Below, piece by piece: positions 1 to 13,308 of a DNA stretch of 64,000 nt; the stretch's first letter is position 1, and every line of letters begins with the position of its first letter. The notes under the pieces were generated by a model. The model was not told the DNA's origin, made no database searches, and worked only from the letters and a program-made list of their open reading frames with translations. The stretch is from Chrysomallon squamiferum (Eukaryota; Mollusca; Gastropoda; Neomphalida; Peltospiridae): the NCBI GenBank assembly GCA_012295275.1, contig CM022675.1, positions 4,787,955-4,851,954 of the forward strand, given 5' to 3'. The translations under genes were made by a program, and so were the position numbers.

Positions 1-323
1 AAAATGAAGAAAGTATTTTAGAAAACAGTACACCGACTTACAGAATCACAGATACGTGGTTAGATATACAAAAGCAAGCATAATATACTAGATGCACAAT
101 ATGAACACAAACATACACATATAGCAATATACTCAAACATCCATGCGAATGTAATATCAGTTAATATTTATAAATTAATGTTTTTAACGTATAAAAAGAA
201 TATTTTCAGTGAAAAGTAAACTTCGATTACAGAAATATTATTGTCTGTCTCTGGTATTTATTACATGTATTATTTTAAAGAGAAATTAACAGTCGTAGTA
301 TTAGTATTAGAGGTAGTAGTAGT

Positions 324-387
<64 letters not shown>

Positions 388-570
388 TGTAGTAGTTTTG
401 AAACAGTCAGAAACGAAATACATAGACACATTTTGATCATAAATTAAAAATAATTATGGTGGTGTTTGAGAAGAAATATGATGATGCTGATAATGTAGAT
501 AATAATGATGAAGACGATACATTTCACTATAAAGATTTTCTGTTAAAAAACATGTAACTTTTATTAACAG
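1..570. other. Non-coding sequence upstream of gene A stalk exon
   Basis: No exon with credible splice sites and coding character is visible. A pure (TAG/GTA)n run lies at about 319-387. The stretch is probably an intron of gene A, because the exon at 571 starts with an AG acceptor in phase 1 and needs an upstream exon. Confidence 0.5.
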
Positions 571-2000
571 ATAAAACAACTACTACATTAGTTCCAACGA
601 CCAAACTACTAACAATTAACACGACGGTAACAACGACAACGACGACAAAAGAAACAGTGGACTTCACAACAAGACAATTTGACTTTTTGACAACGGAAAC
701 AACGACGACAACGTCAACAAAAGAAACAGTGAACTTCATAACAACACAATTTAACTTTCTGACGTCAACGTTTTTCGAAAAAGGACGAAAACAACAGAGG
801 AACCAGTCCAAGAACAATACAGGTCATCTAAATATTTTCTTTATTTTAATATTTGCTTTCTTTTTTTCTTTTTTGTCCTTCATTTTATTTTATTTAATTT
901 TATTTGTTTACTTCTTCTTTTTTTCTTCTTTTTCTTTTTTGTTGTTAAATTTTATTATTAATATAATGATTACTAATTATCATTATTATTATTATTATTT
1001 TTTTTTTCTTGTCAGTGTTTTGCCTTTCTGGCGGCTGGTTTTGTTTTTAAAGAACGATCACAAATGCTGTGCTTCCTTCATTTTAAATTGCGAATGTTGA
1101 ATTGTGGATAAATGATATTAAAAGTTTTGTAACAAGCTCAGGTGTAGGTAAATAAACAGAAGTAACAATATTTGTAACTTGTTTATTTTTAGCTTTGATT
1201 GGCGGTAGTGTTGTTGCTGTTATTGTTGTTATGGTAACATCTATCTTGATTTTCATATGGATGAAACGGTAAGGAAACTTTATTTATTTACTTATTTATT
1301 TATGTATTTATTTATTTAATTCATTTATTTATGTATTTATTTATTTAATTTATTTATTTATTTCTTTATTTATTTATTTGTGTATTTATTTATTTATATA
1401 ATGTAATGTTATTTATTTTTCTGTTATTTATTAGTGAAAAGACGTAAATTGTAGAAAACACGGATACCACTGAAATGTGTTAGAGCATGTGAAGTGTTAT
1501 GAAACATTTTATATATATATATATACACGAAAATAAATAATAATAATCATAATCATAATAATAATAATAATAATAAGTATTATTTTCAATTATCATTCTA
1601 TATTATATTACAGAACAAAACGTTTCTGTTTCGCAAAAGAAAAACTTCAGAACAAAAAGTAGATTTTCGGAGAGAGACTGTAACAAGTTACGTAAATTCT
1701 GACATGACACTGACAGGAGCAGATGACCCCTATTACAGTGAAATAAACGACGGCATTCAACAAGGAACAGTAACTCTGTTTCAAACCGATAAACAGAGTT
1801 GTTCCCCTCTAACCAATGACAGCAGACAGAATATTAATGTGAATGTTAGTAACGATTCGGATTACGAAATTACAGAAGTGATTCAAGAAAATCGTCCTGT
1901 TACAGAACATAAACATAATGCTGATGTTGGAGTTTACGAAACGATAGACAGCAAAATACCGACAGCAACTACATCGAATGTGTACTACCATCTTCCTTAA
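571..2000 (+). CDS. Gene A, 3' part: stalk, transmembrane and tyrosine-rich tail of a type I receptor (partial, one frameshift)
   Basis: Three exons are visible. Exon 571-822 (AG before it, GT after, phase 1 to 1) encodes a Thr-rich stalk containing an internal tandem repeat around KETVDFTTRQFDF and KETVNFITTQFNF. Exon 1193-1268 (phase 1 to 2) encodes a membrane segment with GGSVVAVIVV, ILIFIW and a basic stop-transfer end. Exon 1614-2000 encodes the cytoplasmic tail with tyrosine motifs YYSEI, DYEIT, VYETI and VYYHL. The transmembrane exon has exactly the same length (76 nt) and phase as those of genes C and D, which fixes the paralogy. The tail start needs a one-base correction near the A-rich stretch at 1635-1660: read in phase from the transmembrane exon the frame hits TAG at 1660, while the long tail frame is shifted by one. 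This is either a pseudogene lesion or a homopolymer error. The ectodomain lies left of the window. Confidence 0.68.
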
Positions 2001-2098
2001 ACAAAACGTCCATCTGAAGAACTGAATTTCTCTCAAAATGATGGAAATGTTTATTTCGTTCTGGAAGATGAAGATGTATCCTCGTGGTATCTGTTTTG
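2001..2098 (+). other. In-frame continuation after the gene A stop, with the conserved VYFVLE motif
   Basis: The frame stays open after TAA (1998-2000) for about 32 codons to a TGA near 2098. It encodes GNVYFVLEDED, matching GNFYFVLENSD at the natural C-terminus of gene C. This is therefore an old coding end of the tail, now behind a stop in gene A: a nonsense change, readthrough, or a base error. Confidence 0.55.
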
Positions 2099-2131
2099 AC
2101 GCAGATAGGCAACAATCTCACGTTGTGCAGA

Positions 2132-2137
2132 AATAAA
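2132..2137 (+). terminator. Candidate polyadenylation signal AATAAA of gene A
   Basis: A perfect AATAAA lies about 35 nt after the TGA that ends the extended gene A frame. Position fits; no cleavage evidence is available from sequence alone. Confidence 0.35.
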
Positions 2138-2324
2138 GATGTTTTTCTTATTGGTATTCACAGAGACTGAACGTAATATATATATATATATACATGATTA
2201 AAATATAAACAATCAATTCTATATACACATTGCGAGTTTTTTGTTTGTTTCTAGTCAGTATGTGTGTACTGAAATATTCATATTTTTTTAACGCGGTATG
2301 GGTTTTGACACAGAACGTGTAAGT

Positions 2325-2362
2325 GAGTTCTATAAAAATAGACTGAAGTGGGCGTGGCCTAA
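2325..2362 (+). promoter_or_regulatory. Weak promoter candidate (TATAAAA with a GC-box-like GGGCGTGGCC)
   Basis: TATAAAA sits near 2331 and a rare GC-rich box GGGCGTGGCC follows at about 2350, in otherwise AT-rich DNA between gene A and the array. The box lies downstream of the TATA, which is not the usual order, and no first exon is recognised after it. Confidence 0.2.
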
Positions 2363-2620
2363 TTGTATGACAGTGTTCTGACTGTCAGCAGACGGCAACG
2401 TTTTGTTCAGTTTGTGAGTGAAATTCATTGTGAAACTGGAGATACGAGGTTGTTTATGTATGGCTGTAATTTGCCTTATGAAAAAAACAAACAAAAAAAA
2501 ACCAGTTCTTTTAACTATATGGTTAAGTTAATTGTTTAAACTTACCTCAAACATGCGAATAGGATGCAGTGTGTTATTTCGTAGTTGTAAAAAACTTCTG
2601 TAAACAAAATCTTCACCATG

Positions 2621-2628
2621 TGACGTCA
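2621..2628. promoter_or_regulatory. Perfect CRE/ATF palindrome TGACGTCA
   Basis: The 8-bp palindrome matches the CREB/ATF consensus. It is notable because the same site recurs once in each unit of the neighbouring 3.8-kb array. Confidence 0.3.
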
Positions 2629-3115
2629 CAGATTGTTTTGTTTTTTGTCTCTTGTCTTTTTTTTATTATTATTTTTATGAGCACTTGTTATTTAACAAAT
2701 ACCGAGACAATATTTATTTCAGTTTGGATAACAAACATGTACAAGAAGATACAGCTTAATATTTATAAAATAATTTTCTACATTTTTAGAAATAACAGAA
2801 AATTTATAATTGATATCAACCATTTCTCTTGACTCTACCTATTCCACATCAAAGCCTTATTTTAAATTTAATATTTGTAAAAACATATTCTGTCCATGCC
2901 ATTCTCCTGTAAGAAATTGTTTCCACTGTTTATTCTCAGAAAATAATTTAATTTGATATGTCGTTTAAAAATGATTTATTTAAATGTGTCAAAATTTTTA
3001 TTCTGAAATCACATCTTAACTATTTTAGCTGTTAATATATTTTGTTCTTTTATATACTGAATTATACCTTCAATCATTTTAATTTGAATTATGTTAATTT
3101 AGTTTAATTGTTATA

Positions 3116-3146
<31 letters not shown>

Positions 3147-3148
3147 GT

Positions 3149-3184
<36 letters not shown>

Positions 3185-3199
3185 TAGTAGTAGTAGTAA

Positions 3200-3399
3200 N
3201 NNNNNNNNNNNNNNNNNNNNNNNNNNNNNNNNNNNNNNNNNNNNNNNNNNNNNNNNNNNNNNNNNNNNNNNNNNNNNNNNNNNNNNNNNNNNNNNNNNNN
3301 NNNNNNNNNNNNNNNNNNNNNNNNNNNNNNNNNNNNNNNNNNNNNNNNNNNNNNNNNNNNNNNNNNNNNNNNNNNNNNNNNNNNNNNNNNNNNNNNNNN
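3200..3399. other. Assembly gap (200 N)
   Basis: Exactly 200 N, flanked by triplet repeats on the left and the first unit of a tandem array on the right. The true length is unknown and more array copies may be missing. Confidence 0.97.
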
Positions 3400-3601
3400 T
3401 ACAGATAGAATTCATGGAATACAAAATCTTACACTGGTCGTTAATATTATCTCAAAGATAATGATTTCAAAGCATTATTTATTTATTTTCTTTTAAGTGA
3501 CGTCCCAGTTTAAAACTTTTGTTATATATACTAAAAGGCATAATGATGTCATTAGAACAAGCGTTCCAGAAATTGATCGAGATGTTTTGCACGAAAACTG
3601 A

Positions 3602-3609
3602 TGACGTCA
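3602..3609. promoter_or_regulatory. CRE/ATF palindrome repeated in each array unit
   Basis: TGACGTCA occurs here and at 7413-7420, 11244-11251, 15087-15094 and 18905-18912, always in the context GATGACGTCATGAG. A related half site GTGACGTCCC lies about 100 bp upstream in each unit. Sequence match only. Confidence 0.3.
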
Positions 3610-3764
3610 TGAGAGATGCAGAAATGGTGATTTTATATATTTTGACTTGTATGTTATAATTATATTTATATTACAACAATTTTTATTTCAGATATTTAAA
3701 CAATGTTCCGCTACATCATTCTTTTATATATAATATCTGTTTTATTATTATTATTATTATTATA

Positions 3765-3799
<35 letters not shown>

Positions 3800-3949
3800 A
3801 TATTTTGCACCGTTCCATAATGTGTTTTTATCAAGCTCTAGATGTTTCAACTCAATTAAAGATGACCCTTTTACAGAAAGTTAAATATTTCGATATTCAA
3901 TTGTTGATATCTGATGCAATGTTTGTCAATTTCTTTAGGTAGTTTACAA

Positions 3950-3988
<39 letters not shown>

Positions 3989-4567
3989 CATTATTACTAT
4001 TATGAATACGGTTCTGATTATTATTATTACAACCCCAATAGCTGCAATTACTACTACTTCTACTACTATTACTACTACTACTACTACTACTTTTCTCCTG
4101 CTACTCTTACTATTAGTACTACGGTTAATACATGTATTAATTCTAGTGGTAGTGCTACCACTAAAACTACTTCGGCTAGTACTGCAACTGATAATAACCG
4201 TGTAGTATTGCAGTTACGAAGCTTACTACTACTGTTAATGACATAAGTAGTCTGACTCAATATTTTACTGACAGGAAGAGAACATTTTCAAAAAAGAAGA
4301 AGACAAAGGAAAAGATTTATATAAAGAAGAATGAAAAAAGGATAAAGTAAATAGCTATGTTCAAGGAGTTTCTTGTTATTATTATTATTCAAATTATATT
4401 TGACTATTCTTTCTATTAATGAAAACCGTCAGCTATCTAGATCATTCTTCTTAAGATGTTACGAATCTAAGGATTAAACTTGAAATTATTTTCTTAATTA
4501 TTTAAAACCTATCTTTGAACGTCTCTATACTGCGTCTTTCGAAAATAATACTTTCTACAAATTAAAG

Positions 4568-4619
<52 letters not shown>

Positions 4620-4839
4620 GAATAACAATAATAATAACAATAACAATAATCATAATACTAGTAGTACTAGTAATAATAATAATATAATAATACGAACAAG
4701 AAGAAGAAAAAAGAGTGAAAATAGAATTAATATATATATACTTCATGAGAGAGTAAAATAAATGCATGTTTTAACTGATGTAATTTTATTAAAAGCCTTG
4801 TGTTAAAATAATTGTATTCAAAAATATGAAAATTAATCT

Positions 4840-5400
4840 TAAAAGAAATACTAATATTATGTGATAATATTTTCAGTAATATCCACAAACGTATATCGCA
4901 ACAGTCTTCTAAACATAAGAACTATATAATTAGCTATTTACCAGTTGAATTAATTATTAAAACATTTACCGTGGGTTATTGTAATATGTTATAGATTATT
5001 TCTTTTCTCATTAACATTATCAGAGAAAGAAAAATTCAGTCGAAGCGAAAATGGACAAGACCTCGAAAAAAATAATAATAATAATAATAATATCGACGAG
5101 AACAAGAACAACAACAACAAGAACAATAACAACAAGAACAGCAACAACAACAACAATAATACTATAATACTACTACTACTACTACTAATAATAATAATAA
5201 GAAGAAGAAGAAGAAGAAGAAAGAAGAAGAAGAATGAATGTGTATGTATATTAAGATAATAAAACAAAATTAATTATATTTTGTGGAAAGCCTATGAATA
5301 AATATTTATGTTGAAAAATATTATAATCAATTATCAGAAATACTAAAATTATGTGATAATATTTTCAGAACTACACATAGACATATATCGCAACAGCCGG
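4840..5400 (+). repeat. Duplicated block inside each 3.8-kb unit
   Basis: Two related segments about 490 bp apart share ATGTGATAATATTTTCAG followed by a tract ending in ATATCGCAACAG (near 4860-4905 and 5350-5395). Both are followed by similar CTTCATG-containing and triplet-rich DNA. The unit therefore grew partly by internal duplication. The TTTTCAG resembles a splice acceptor, but no coding frame follows. Confidence 0.55.
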
Positions 5401-7234
5401 AAATAAGGTATTTAAAACTTTAGAATTATTTGTGAATTTTCACTTTATTTATTATTAACGATGATGATGATGATGATGATGACAATAATAATAATAATAA
5501 TAATAGAAGAAAAAGAAGAAGAAGCCGGAAAGAAGAATAGTGAAAGGAAAATCAATGTTTGTATATATGTATATTTATATCCAGTCCAATTACTTCATGG
5601 GAGTATACAAAAAAAAAAAAAAAAAAAAAATGAAAAAATTAAAAATTAAAATATAAAAAAAAATACAATAAAAAAAATAATAACAATAATGTATGTATGT
5701 ATATATATTTGGATATTTCTATTCAGTCGATAGTCTTCATGAGAATTTCGTTACATTTTCCTATCATTTATGATATTTATACATCATTCAATTTATAGGA
5801 TTATTTATAACTTTCTGATAGGTTTATTTTATTTTATTTTATATTATTATTATTATTTCTGAAAATGTTTCCGTCATTCTTTATACAGTGTATTGTCAGG
5901 AACCACTGAAGGAAGAAACAGAGAGAAACAGAACAAAGAAGAAGGTCAATAATAGATATATACAAATACCTGAATTTCATACGAAATTTGGAATATCTAG
6001 TACACATATACATGCAGACACAGACGTGCACATATATGGATGGATGGATGAGTGTTTGTATCTTGTATAAATGTATTTCTAGTTAGTCGCTGAATTATCT
6101 CTGAAATTATTATATTGTTTAGTGACTTCATCATTATACAAACAGAATTGTTTTAGTGAAATCACCTTTATTAAAAAAATAAAAATAAAAAAGTAAATAA
6201 AAAATCAGACAGTCATCCTATTATGGGAAATTTAAATTTTACAAATAATCAAAAGATGAAATATCATTATTTTAATAATATTGTCGTATTCTTCATCTTA
6301 ATATCATTACCGTATTCATCGACATCATTACTACTACTACTACTACTACTACTGTTATTGTTATTGTTATTGCTATGATAATGATGATAATTATTCGTGG
6401 ATAAATGACCAAAGCAGTGATAGTAGTAGTTATAATGGTAATAGTAATAGCAGTATTAGTGATAATATTGTAGTAAATAAAGTGATAGTAGTAGTAGCAG
6501 CAGCAGGAGTAATAGTAGTATCGGTAGTAAGAGTAATAGTACTAGTAGTAGTAGTAGTAATAATAGTGATAATAGTAGTAGTAGTATTGGTAAAATCAAT
6601 ATGCATCTTGTTACAATGTTCTACTTTCAGCCAAAGAATGATTCGTCTTCCTGAATGAACAAATCTCCTTCCAAAATAAATAAATAAATAAATAAATAAC
6701 GATGTTTACTATTCTACTCATTTGTACCATGTAAACTAACTGATTCACGTCAGATATTTGAGACTATATAACTTGACTCATGTTACAGCTTTGTTACAAC
6801 TAGTAGACTTTTCATCTCAAAGGGTTTTGTTGACAATCGACCAGTCTATGCCATGATGAATCTGGAATCAGAGTCTGGGGAAATCGTGACGAATTCTTGT
6901 CTATCTGAAAACATTATTTGCGTGAATGTTTCTGCAGAAAATATCAATACCTTATTAAATGTAATTAATATTTTGAACTAAAAATTCATTGTTAATTTTC
7001 AGTTAATAAATAAATGTTAAATATTAAAAGAGTGTTGCTTTACTTTTCTTCAGGGAGTTATTTAATTAATTATGTTATTTTTAAGTCACTTAAATGGAAC
7101 ACACATATACACAATTAATAATGCTGATGATGACGACAGTAATAGTTACAATGATGGACGATGATGACTATGATGATGATGTTAACAGTATCGAAGATGT
7201 TAATGATTATAACGATGATGAGAATTATGAATTG

Positions 7235-7575
7235 CAAAATCTTACACTGGTCGTTAATATTATCTCAAAGATAATGATTTCAAGCATTATTTATTTATTT
7301 TCTTTTAAGTGACGTCCCAGTTTAAAACTTTTTGTTATATATACTAAGGCATAATGATGTCATTAGAACGAAGCGTTCCGAAATTGATCGAGATGTTTGC
7401 ACGAAAAACTGATGACGTCATGAGAGATGCAGAAATGGTGATTTTATATATTTTGACTTGTATGTTATAATTATATTTATATTACAACAATTTTTATTTC
7501 AGATATTTAAACAATATTCCGCTACATCATTCTTTTATATATAATATCTGTTTTATTATTATTATTATTATTATA

Positions 7576-7610
<35 letters not shown>

Positions 7611-7763
7611 ATATTTTGCACCGTTCCATAATGTGTTTTTTTATCAAGCTCTAGATGTTTCAACTCAATTAAAGATGACCCTTTTACAGAAAGTTAAATA
7701 TTTCGATATTCGAATTGTTGATATCTGATGCAATGTTTGTCAATTTCTTTAGGTAGTTTACAA

Positions 7764-7802
<39 letters not shown>

Positions 7803-8382
7803 CATTATTACTATTATGAATACGGTTCTGATTATTATTATTACAACCCCAATAGCTGCAATTACTACTACTTCTACTACTATTACTACTACTACTACTA
7901 CTACTTTTCTCCTGCTACTCTTACTATTAGTACTACGGTTAATACATGTATTAATTCTAGTGGTAGTGCTACCACTAAAACTACTTCGGCTAGTACTGCA
8001 ACTGATAATAACCGTGTAGTATTGCAGTTACGAAGCTTACTACTACTGTTAATGACATAAGTAGTCTGACTCAATATTTTACTGACAGGAAAGAGAACAT
8101 TTTCAAAAGGAAGAAGACAAAGGAAAAGATTTATATAAAGAAGAATGAAAAAAGGATAAAGTAAATAGCTATGTTCAAGGAGTTTCTTGTTATTATTATT
8201 ATTCAAATTATATTTGACTATTCTTTCTATTAATGAAAACCGTCAGCTATCTAGATCATTCTTCTTAAGATGTTACGAATCTAAGGATTAAACTTGAAAT
8301 TATTTTCTTAATTATTTAAAAACCTATCTTTGAACGTCTCTATACTGCGTCTTTCGAAAATAATACTTTCTACAAATTAAAG

Positions 8383-8446
<64 letters not shown>

Positions 8447-9432
8447 GAATAACAATAATAATAACAATAACAATAATCATAATACTAGTAGTACTAGTAA
8501 TAATAATAATATAATAATACGAACAAGAAGAAGAAAGAGTGAAAATAGAATTAATATATATATACTTCATGAGAGAGTAAAATAAATGCATGTTTTAACT
8601 GATGTAATTTTATTAAAAGCCTTGTGTTAAAATAATTGTATTCAAAAATATGAAAATTAATCTTAAAAGAAATACTAATATTATGTGATAATATTTTCAG
8701 TAATATCCACAAACGTATATCGCAACAGTCTTCTAAACATAAGAACTATATAATTAGCTATTTACCAGTTGAATTAATTATTAAAACATTTACCGTGGGT
8801 TATTGTAATATGTTATAGATTATTTCTTTTCTCATTAACATTATCAGAGAAAGAAAATTCAGTCAAAAGCGAAAATGGACAAGACCTCGAAAAAGTAATA
8901 ATAATAATAATAATATCGACGAGAACAAGAACAACAACAACAAGAACAATAACAACAAGAACAGCAACAACAACAACAACAATAATACTATAATACTACT
9001 ACTACTACTACTAATAATAATAATAAGAAGAAGAAGAAGAAGAAGAAAGAAGAAGAAGAATGAATGTGTATGTATATTAAGATAATAAAACAAAATTAAT
9101 TATATTTTGTGAAAAGCCTATGAATAAATATTTATGTTGAAAATATTATAATCAATTATCAGAAATACTAAAATTATGTGATAATATTTTCAGAACTACA
9201 CATAGACATATATCGCAACAGCCGGAAATAAGGTATTTAAAACTTTAGAATTATTTGTGAATTTTCACTTTATTTATTATTAACGATGATGATGATGATG
9301 ATGATGACAATAATAATAATAATAATAATAGAAGAAAAAGAAGAAGAAGCCGGAAAGAAGAATAGTGAAAGGAAAATCAATGTTTGTATATATGTATATT
9401 TATATCCAGTCCAATTACTTCATGGGAGTATA

Positions 9433-9465
<33 letters not shown>

Positions 9466-11066
9466 AAAAATTAAAAATATAAAAAAAAAAATACAATAAA
9501 AATAATAACAATAATGTATGTATGTATATATATTTGGATATTTCTATTCAGTCGATAGTCTTCATGAGAATTTCGTTACATTTTCCTATCATTTATGATA
9601 TTTATACATCATTCAATTTATAGGATTATTTATAACTTTCTGATAGGTTTATTTTATTTTATTTTATATTATTATTATTATTTCTGAAAATGTTTCCGTC
9701 ATTCTTTATACATTGTATTGTCAGGAACCACTGAAGGAAGAAACAGAGAGAAACAGAACAAAGAAGAAGGTCAATAATAGATATATACAAATACCTGAAT
9801 TTCATACGAAATTTGGAATATCTAGTACACATATACATGCAGACACAGACGTGCACATATATGGATGGATGGATGAGTGTTTGTATCTTGTATAAATGTA
9901 TTTCTAGTTAGTCGCTGAATTATCTCTGAAATTATTATATTGTTTAGTGACTTCATCATTATACAAACAGAATTGTTTTAGTGAAATCACCTTTATTAAA
10001 AAAAAAAAAAAAAAAAAAAGTAAATAAAAAATCAGACAGTCATCCTATTATGGGAAATTTAAATTTTACAAATAATCAAAAGATGAAATATCATTATTTT
10101 AATAATATTGTCGTATTCTTCATCTTAATATCATTACCGTATTCATCGACATCATTACTACTACTACTACTACTACTACTGTTATTGTTATTGTTATTGC
10201 TATGATAATGATGATAATTATTCGTGGATAAATGACCAAAGCAGTGATAGTAGTAGTTATAGTAATAGTAATAGTAATAGCAGTATTAGTGATAATATTG
10301 TAGTAAATAAAGTGATAGTAGTAGTAGCAGCAGCAGGAGTAATAGTAGTATCGGTAGTAAGAGTAATAGTACTAGTAGTAGTAGTAGTAATAATAGTGAT
10401 AATAGTAGTAGTAGTATTGGTAAAATCAATATGCATCTTGTTACAATGTTCTACTTTCAGCCAAAGAATGATTCGTCTTCCTGAATGAACAAATCTCCTT
10501 CCAAAATAAATAAATAAATAAATAAATAACGATGTTTACTATTCTACTCATTTGTACCATGTAAACTAACTGATTCACGTCAGATATTTGAGACTATATA
10601 ACTTGACTCATGTTACAGCTTTGTTACAACTAGTAGACTTTTCATCTCAAAGGGTTTTGTTGACAATCGACCAGTCTATGCCATGATGAATCTGGAATCA
10701 GAGTCTGGGGGAAATCGTGACGAATTCTTGTCTATCTGAAAACATTATTTGCGTGAATGTTTCTGCAGAAAATATCAATACCTTATTAAATGTAATTAAT
10801 ATTTTGAACTAAAAATTCATTGTTAATTTTCAGTTAATAAATAAATGTTAAATATTAAAAGAGTGTTGCTTTACTTTTTCTTCAGGAGTTATTTAATTAA
10901 TTATGTTATTTTTTAAGTCACTTAAATGGAACACACATATACACAATTAATAATGCTGATGATGACGACAGTAATAGTTACAATGATGGACGATGATGAC
11001 TATGATGATGATGTTAACAGTATCGAAGATGTTAATGATTATAACGATGATGAGAATTATGAATTG
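7235..11066 (+). repeat. Array unit 2
   Basis: Full copy, 3832 bp, near-identical to units 3 and 4 apart from microsatellite lengths. Confidence 0.92.
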
Positions 11067-11400
11067 CAAAATCTTACACTGGTCGTTAATATTATCTCAA
11101 AGATAATGATTTCAAGCATTATTTATTTATTTTCTTTTAAGTGACGTCCCAGTTTAAAACTTTTGTTATATATACTAAGGCATAATGATGTCATTAGAAC
11201 GAAGCGTTCCGAAATTGATCGAGATGTTTGCACGAAAAACTGATGACGTCATGAGTGATGCAGAAATGGTGATTTTATATATTTTGACTTGTATGTTATA
11301 ATTATATTTATATTACAACAATTTTTATTTCAGATATTTAAACAATATTCCGCTACATCATTCTTTTATATATAACATCTGTTTTATTATTATTATTATA

Positions 11401-11462
<62 letters not shown>

Positions 11463-11613
11463 ATATTTTGCACCGTTCCATAATGTGTTTTTATCAAGCT
11501 CTAGATGTTTCAACTCAATTAAAGATGACCCTTTTACAGAAAGTTAAATATTTCGATATTCGAATTGTTGATATCTGATGCAATGTTTGTCAATTTCTTT
11601 AGGTAGTTTACAA

Positions 11614-11655
<42 letters not shown>

Positions 11656-12235
11656 CATTATTACTATTATGAATACGGTTCTGATTATTATTATTACAAC
11701 CCCAATAGCTGCAATTACTACTACTTCTACTACTATTACTACTACTACTACTACTACTTTTCTCCTGCTACTCTTACTATTAGTACTACGGTTAATACAT
11801 GTATTAATTCTAGTGGTAGTGCTACCACTAAAACTACTTCGGCTAGTACTGCAACTGATAATAACCGTGTAGTATTGCAGTTACGAAGCTTACTACTACT
11901 GTTAATGACATAAGTAGTCTGACTCAATATTTTACTGACAGGAAAGAGAACATTTTCAAAAGGAAGAAGACAAAGGAAAAGATTTATATAAAGAAGAATG
12001 AAAAAAGGATAAAGTAAATAGCTATGTTCAAGGAGTTTCTTGTTATTATTATTATTCAAATTATATTTGACTATTCTTTCTATTAATGAAAACCGTCAGC
12101 TATCTAGATCATTCTTCTTAAGATGTTACGAATCTAAGGATTAAACTTGAAATTATTTTCTTAATTATTTAAAAAGCTATCTTTGAACGTCTCTATACTG
12201 CGTCTTTCGAAAATAATACTTTCTACAAATTAAAG

Positions 12236-12293
<58 letters not shown>

Positions 12294-13277
12294 GAATAAC
12301 AATAATAATAACAATAACAATAATCATAATACTAGTAGTACTAGTAATAATAATAATATAATAATACGAACAAGAAGAAGAAAGAGTGAAAATAGAATTA
12401 ATATATATATACTTCATGAGAGAGTAAAATAAATGCATGTTTTAACTGATGTAATTTTATTAAAAGCCTTGTGTTAAAATAATTGTATTCAAAAATATGA
12501 AAATTAATCTTAAAAGAAATACTAATATTATGTGATAATATTTTCAGTAATATCCACAAACGTATATCGCAACAGTCTTCTAAACATAAGAACTATATAA
12601 TTAGCTATTTACCAGTTGAATTAATTATTAAAACATTTACCGTGGGTTATTGTAATATGTTATAGATTATTTCTTTTCTCATTAACATTATCAGAGAAAG
12701 AAAATTCAGTCGAAGCGAAAATGGACAAGACCTCGAAAAAGTAATAATAATAATAATAATATCGACGAGAACAAGAACAACAACAACAAGAACAATAACA
12801 ACAAGAACAGCAACAACAACAACAATAATACTATAATACTACTACTACTACTACTACTAATAATAATAATAAGAAGAAGAAGAAGAAGAAAGAAGAAGAA
12901 GAATGAATGTGTATGTATATTAAGATAATAAAACAAAATTAATTATATTTTGTGAAAAGCCTATGAATAAATATTTATGTTGAAAAATATTATAATCAAT
13001 TATCAGAAATACTAAAATTATGTGATAATATTTTCAGAACTACACATAGACATATATCGCAACAGCCGGAAATAAGGTATTTAAAACTTTAGAAGTATTT
13101 GTGAATTTTCACTTTATTTATTATTAACGATGATGATGATGATGATGATGACAATAATAATAATAATAATAATAGAAGAAAAAGAAGAAGAAGCCGGAAA
13201 GAAGAATAGTGAAAGGAAAATCAATGTTTGTATATATGTATATTTATATCCAGTCCAATTACTTCATGGGAGTATAC

Positions 13278-13308
<31 letters not shown>

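Larger units (their letters stand above)
2140..3199. other. Intergenic DNA between gene A and the first gap
   Basis: AT-rich, no recognised gene. It ends in (ATT)n then (TAG)n repeats at about 3117-3199, which run into the N gap and probably caused the assembly break. Confidence 0.6.
3422..7234 (+). repeat. Array unit 1
   Basis: This unit carries extra small indels near its left end (3460-3600, mostly single bases in short runs) that the other units lack. That is typical of poor consensus beside a contig end. In a Gly-coding run near 6877 it has four G where the other units have five. Confidence 0.9.

Noticed and set aside
241-447. Poly-Ser reading frame over (TAG)n
   Set aside because: Frame is created by the microsatellite; no splice sites or codon signal.
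1809-2036. Minus-strand frame opposite the gene A tail
   Set aside because: Shadow of the coding strand; no homology.
3914-4246. Tyr-rich and Leu/Ile-rich frames repeated in every 3.8-kb unit
   Set aside because: All are products of ATT, ACT and AAC triplet tracts and change length with them.
5888-6070. 60-codon frame YCQEPLKEETERNRTKKK in each unit, preceded by TATACAG
   Set aside because: Not simple repeat and conserved between units, but conservation equals that of the whole unit, one unit breaks the frame, and no partner exon or domain is seen.
9981-10205. Signal-peptide-like start (MKYHYFNNIVVFFILISLP) in the array units
   Set aside because: Runs straight into a CTA poly-Leu microsatellite and then stops; no donor site that would lead to another exon.
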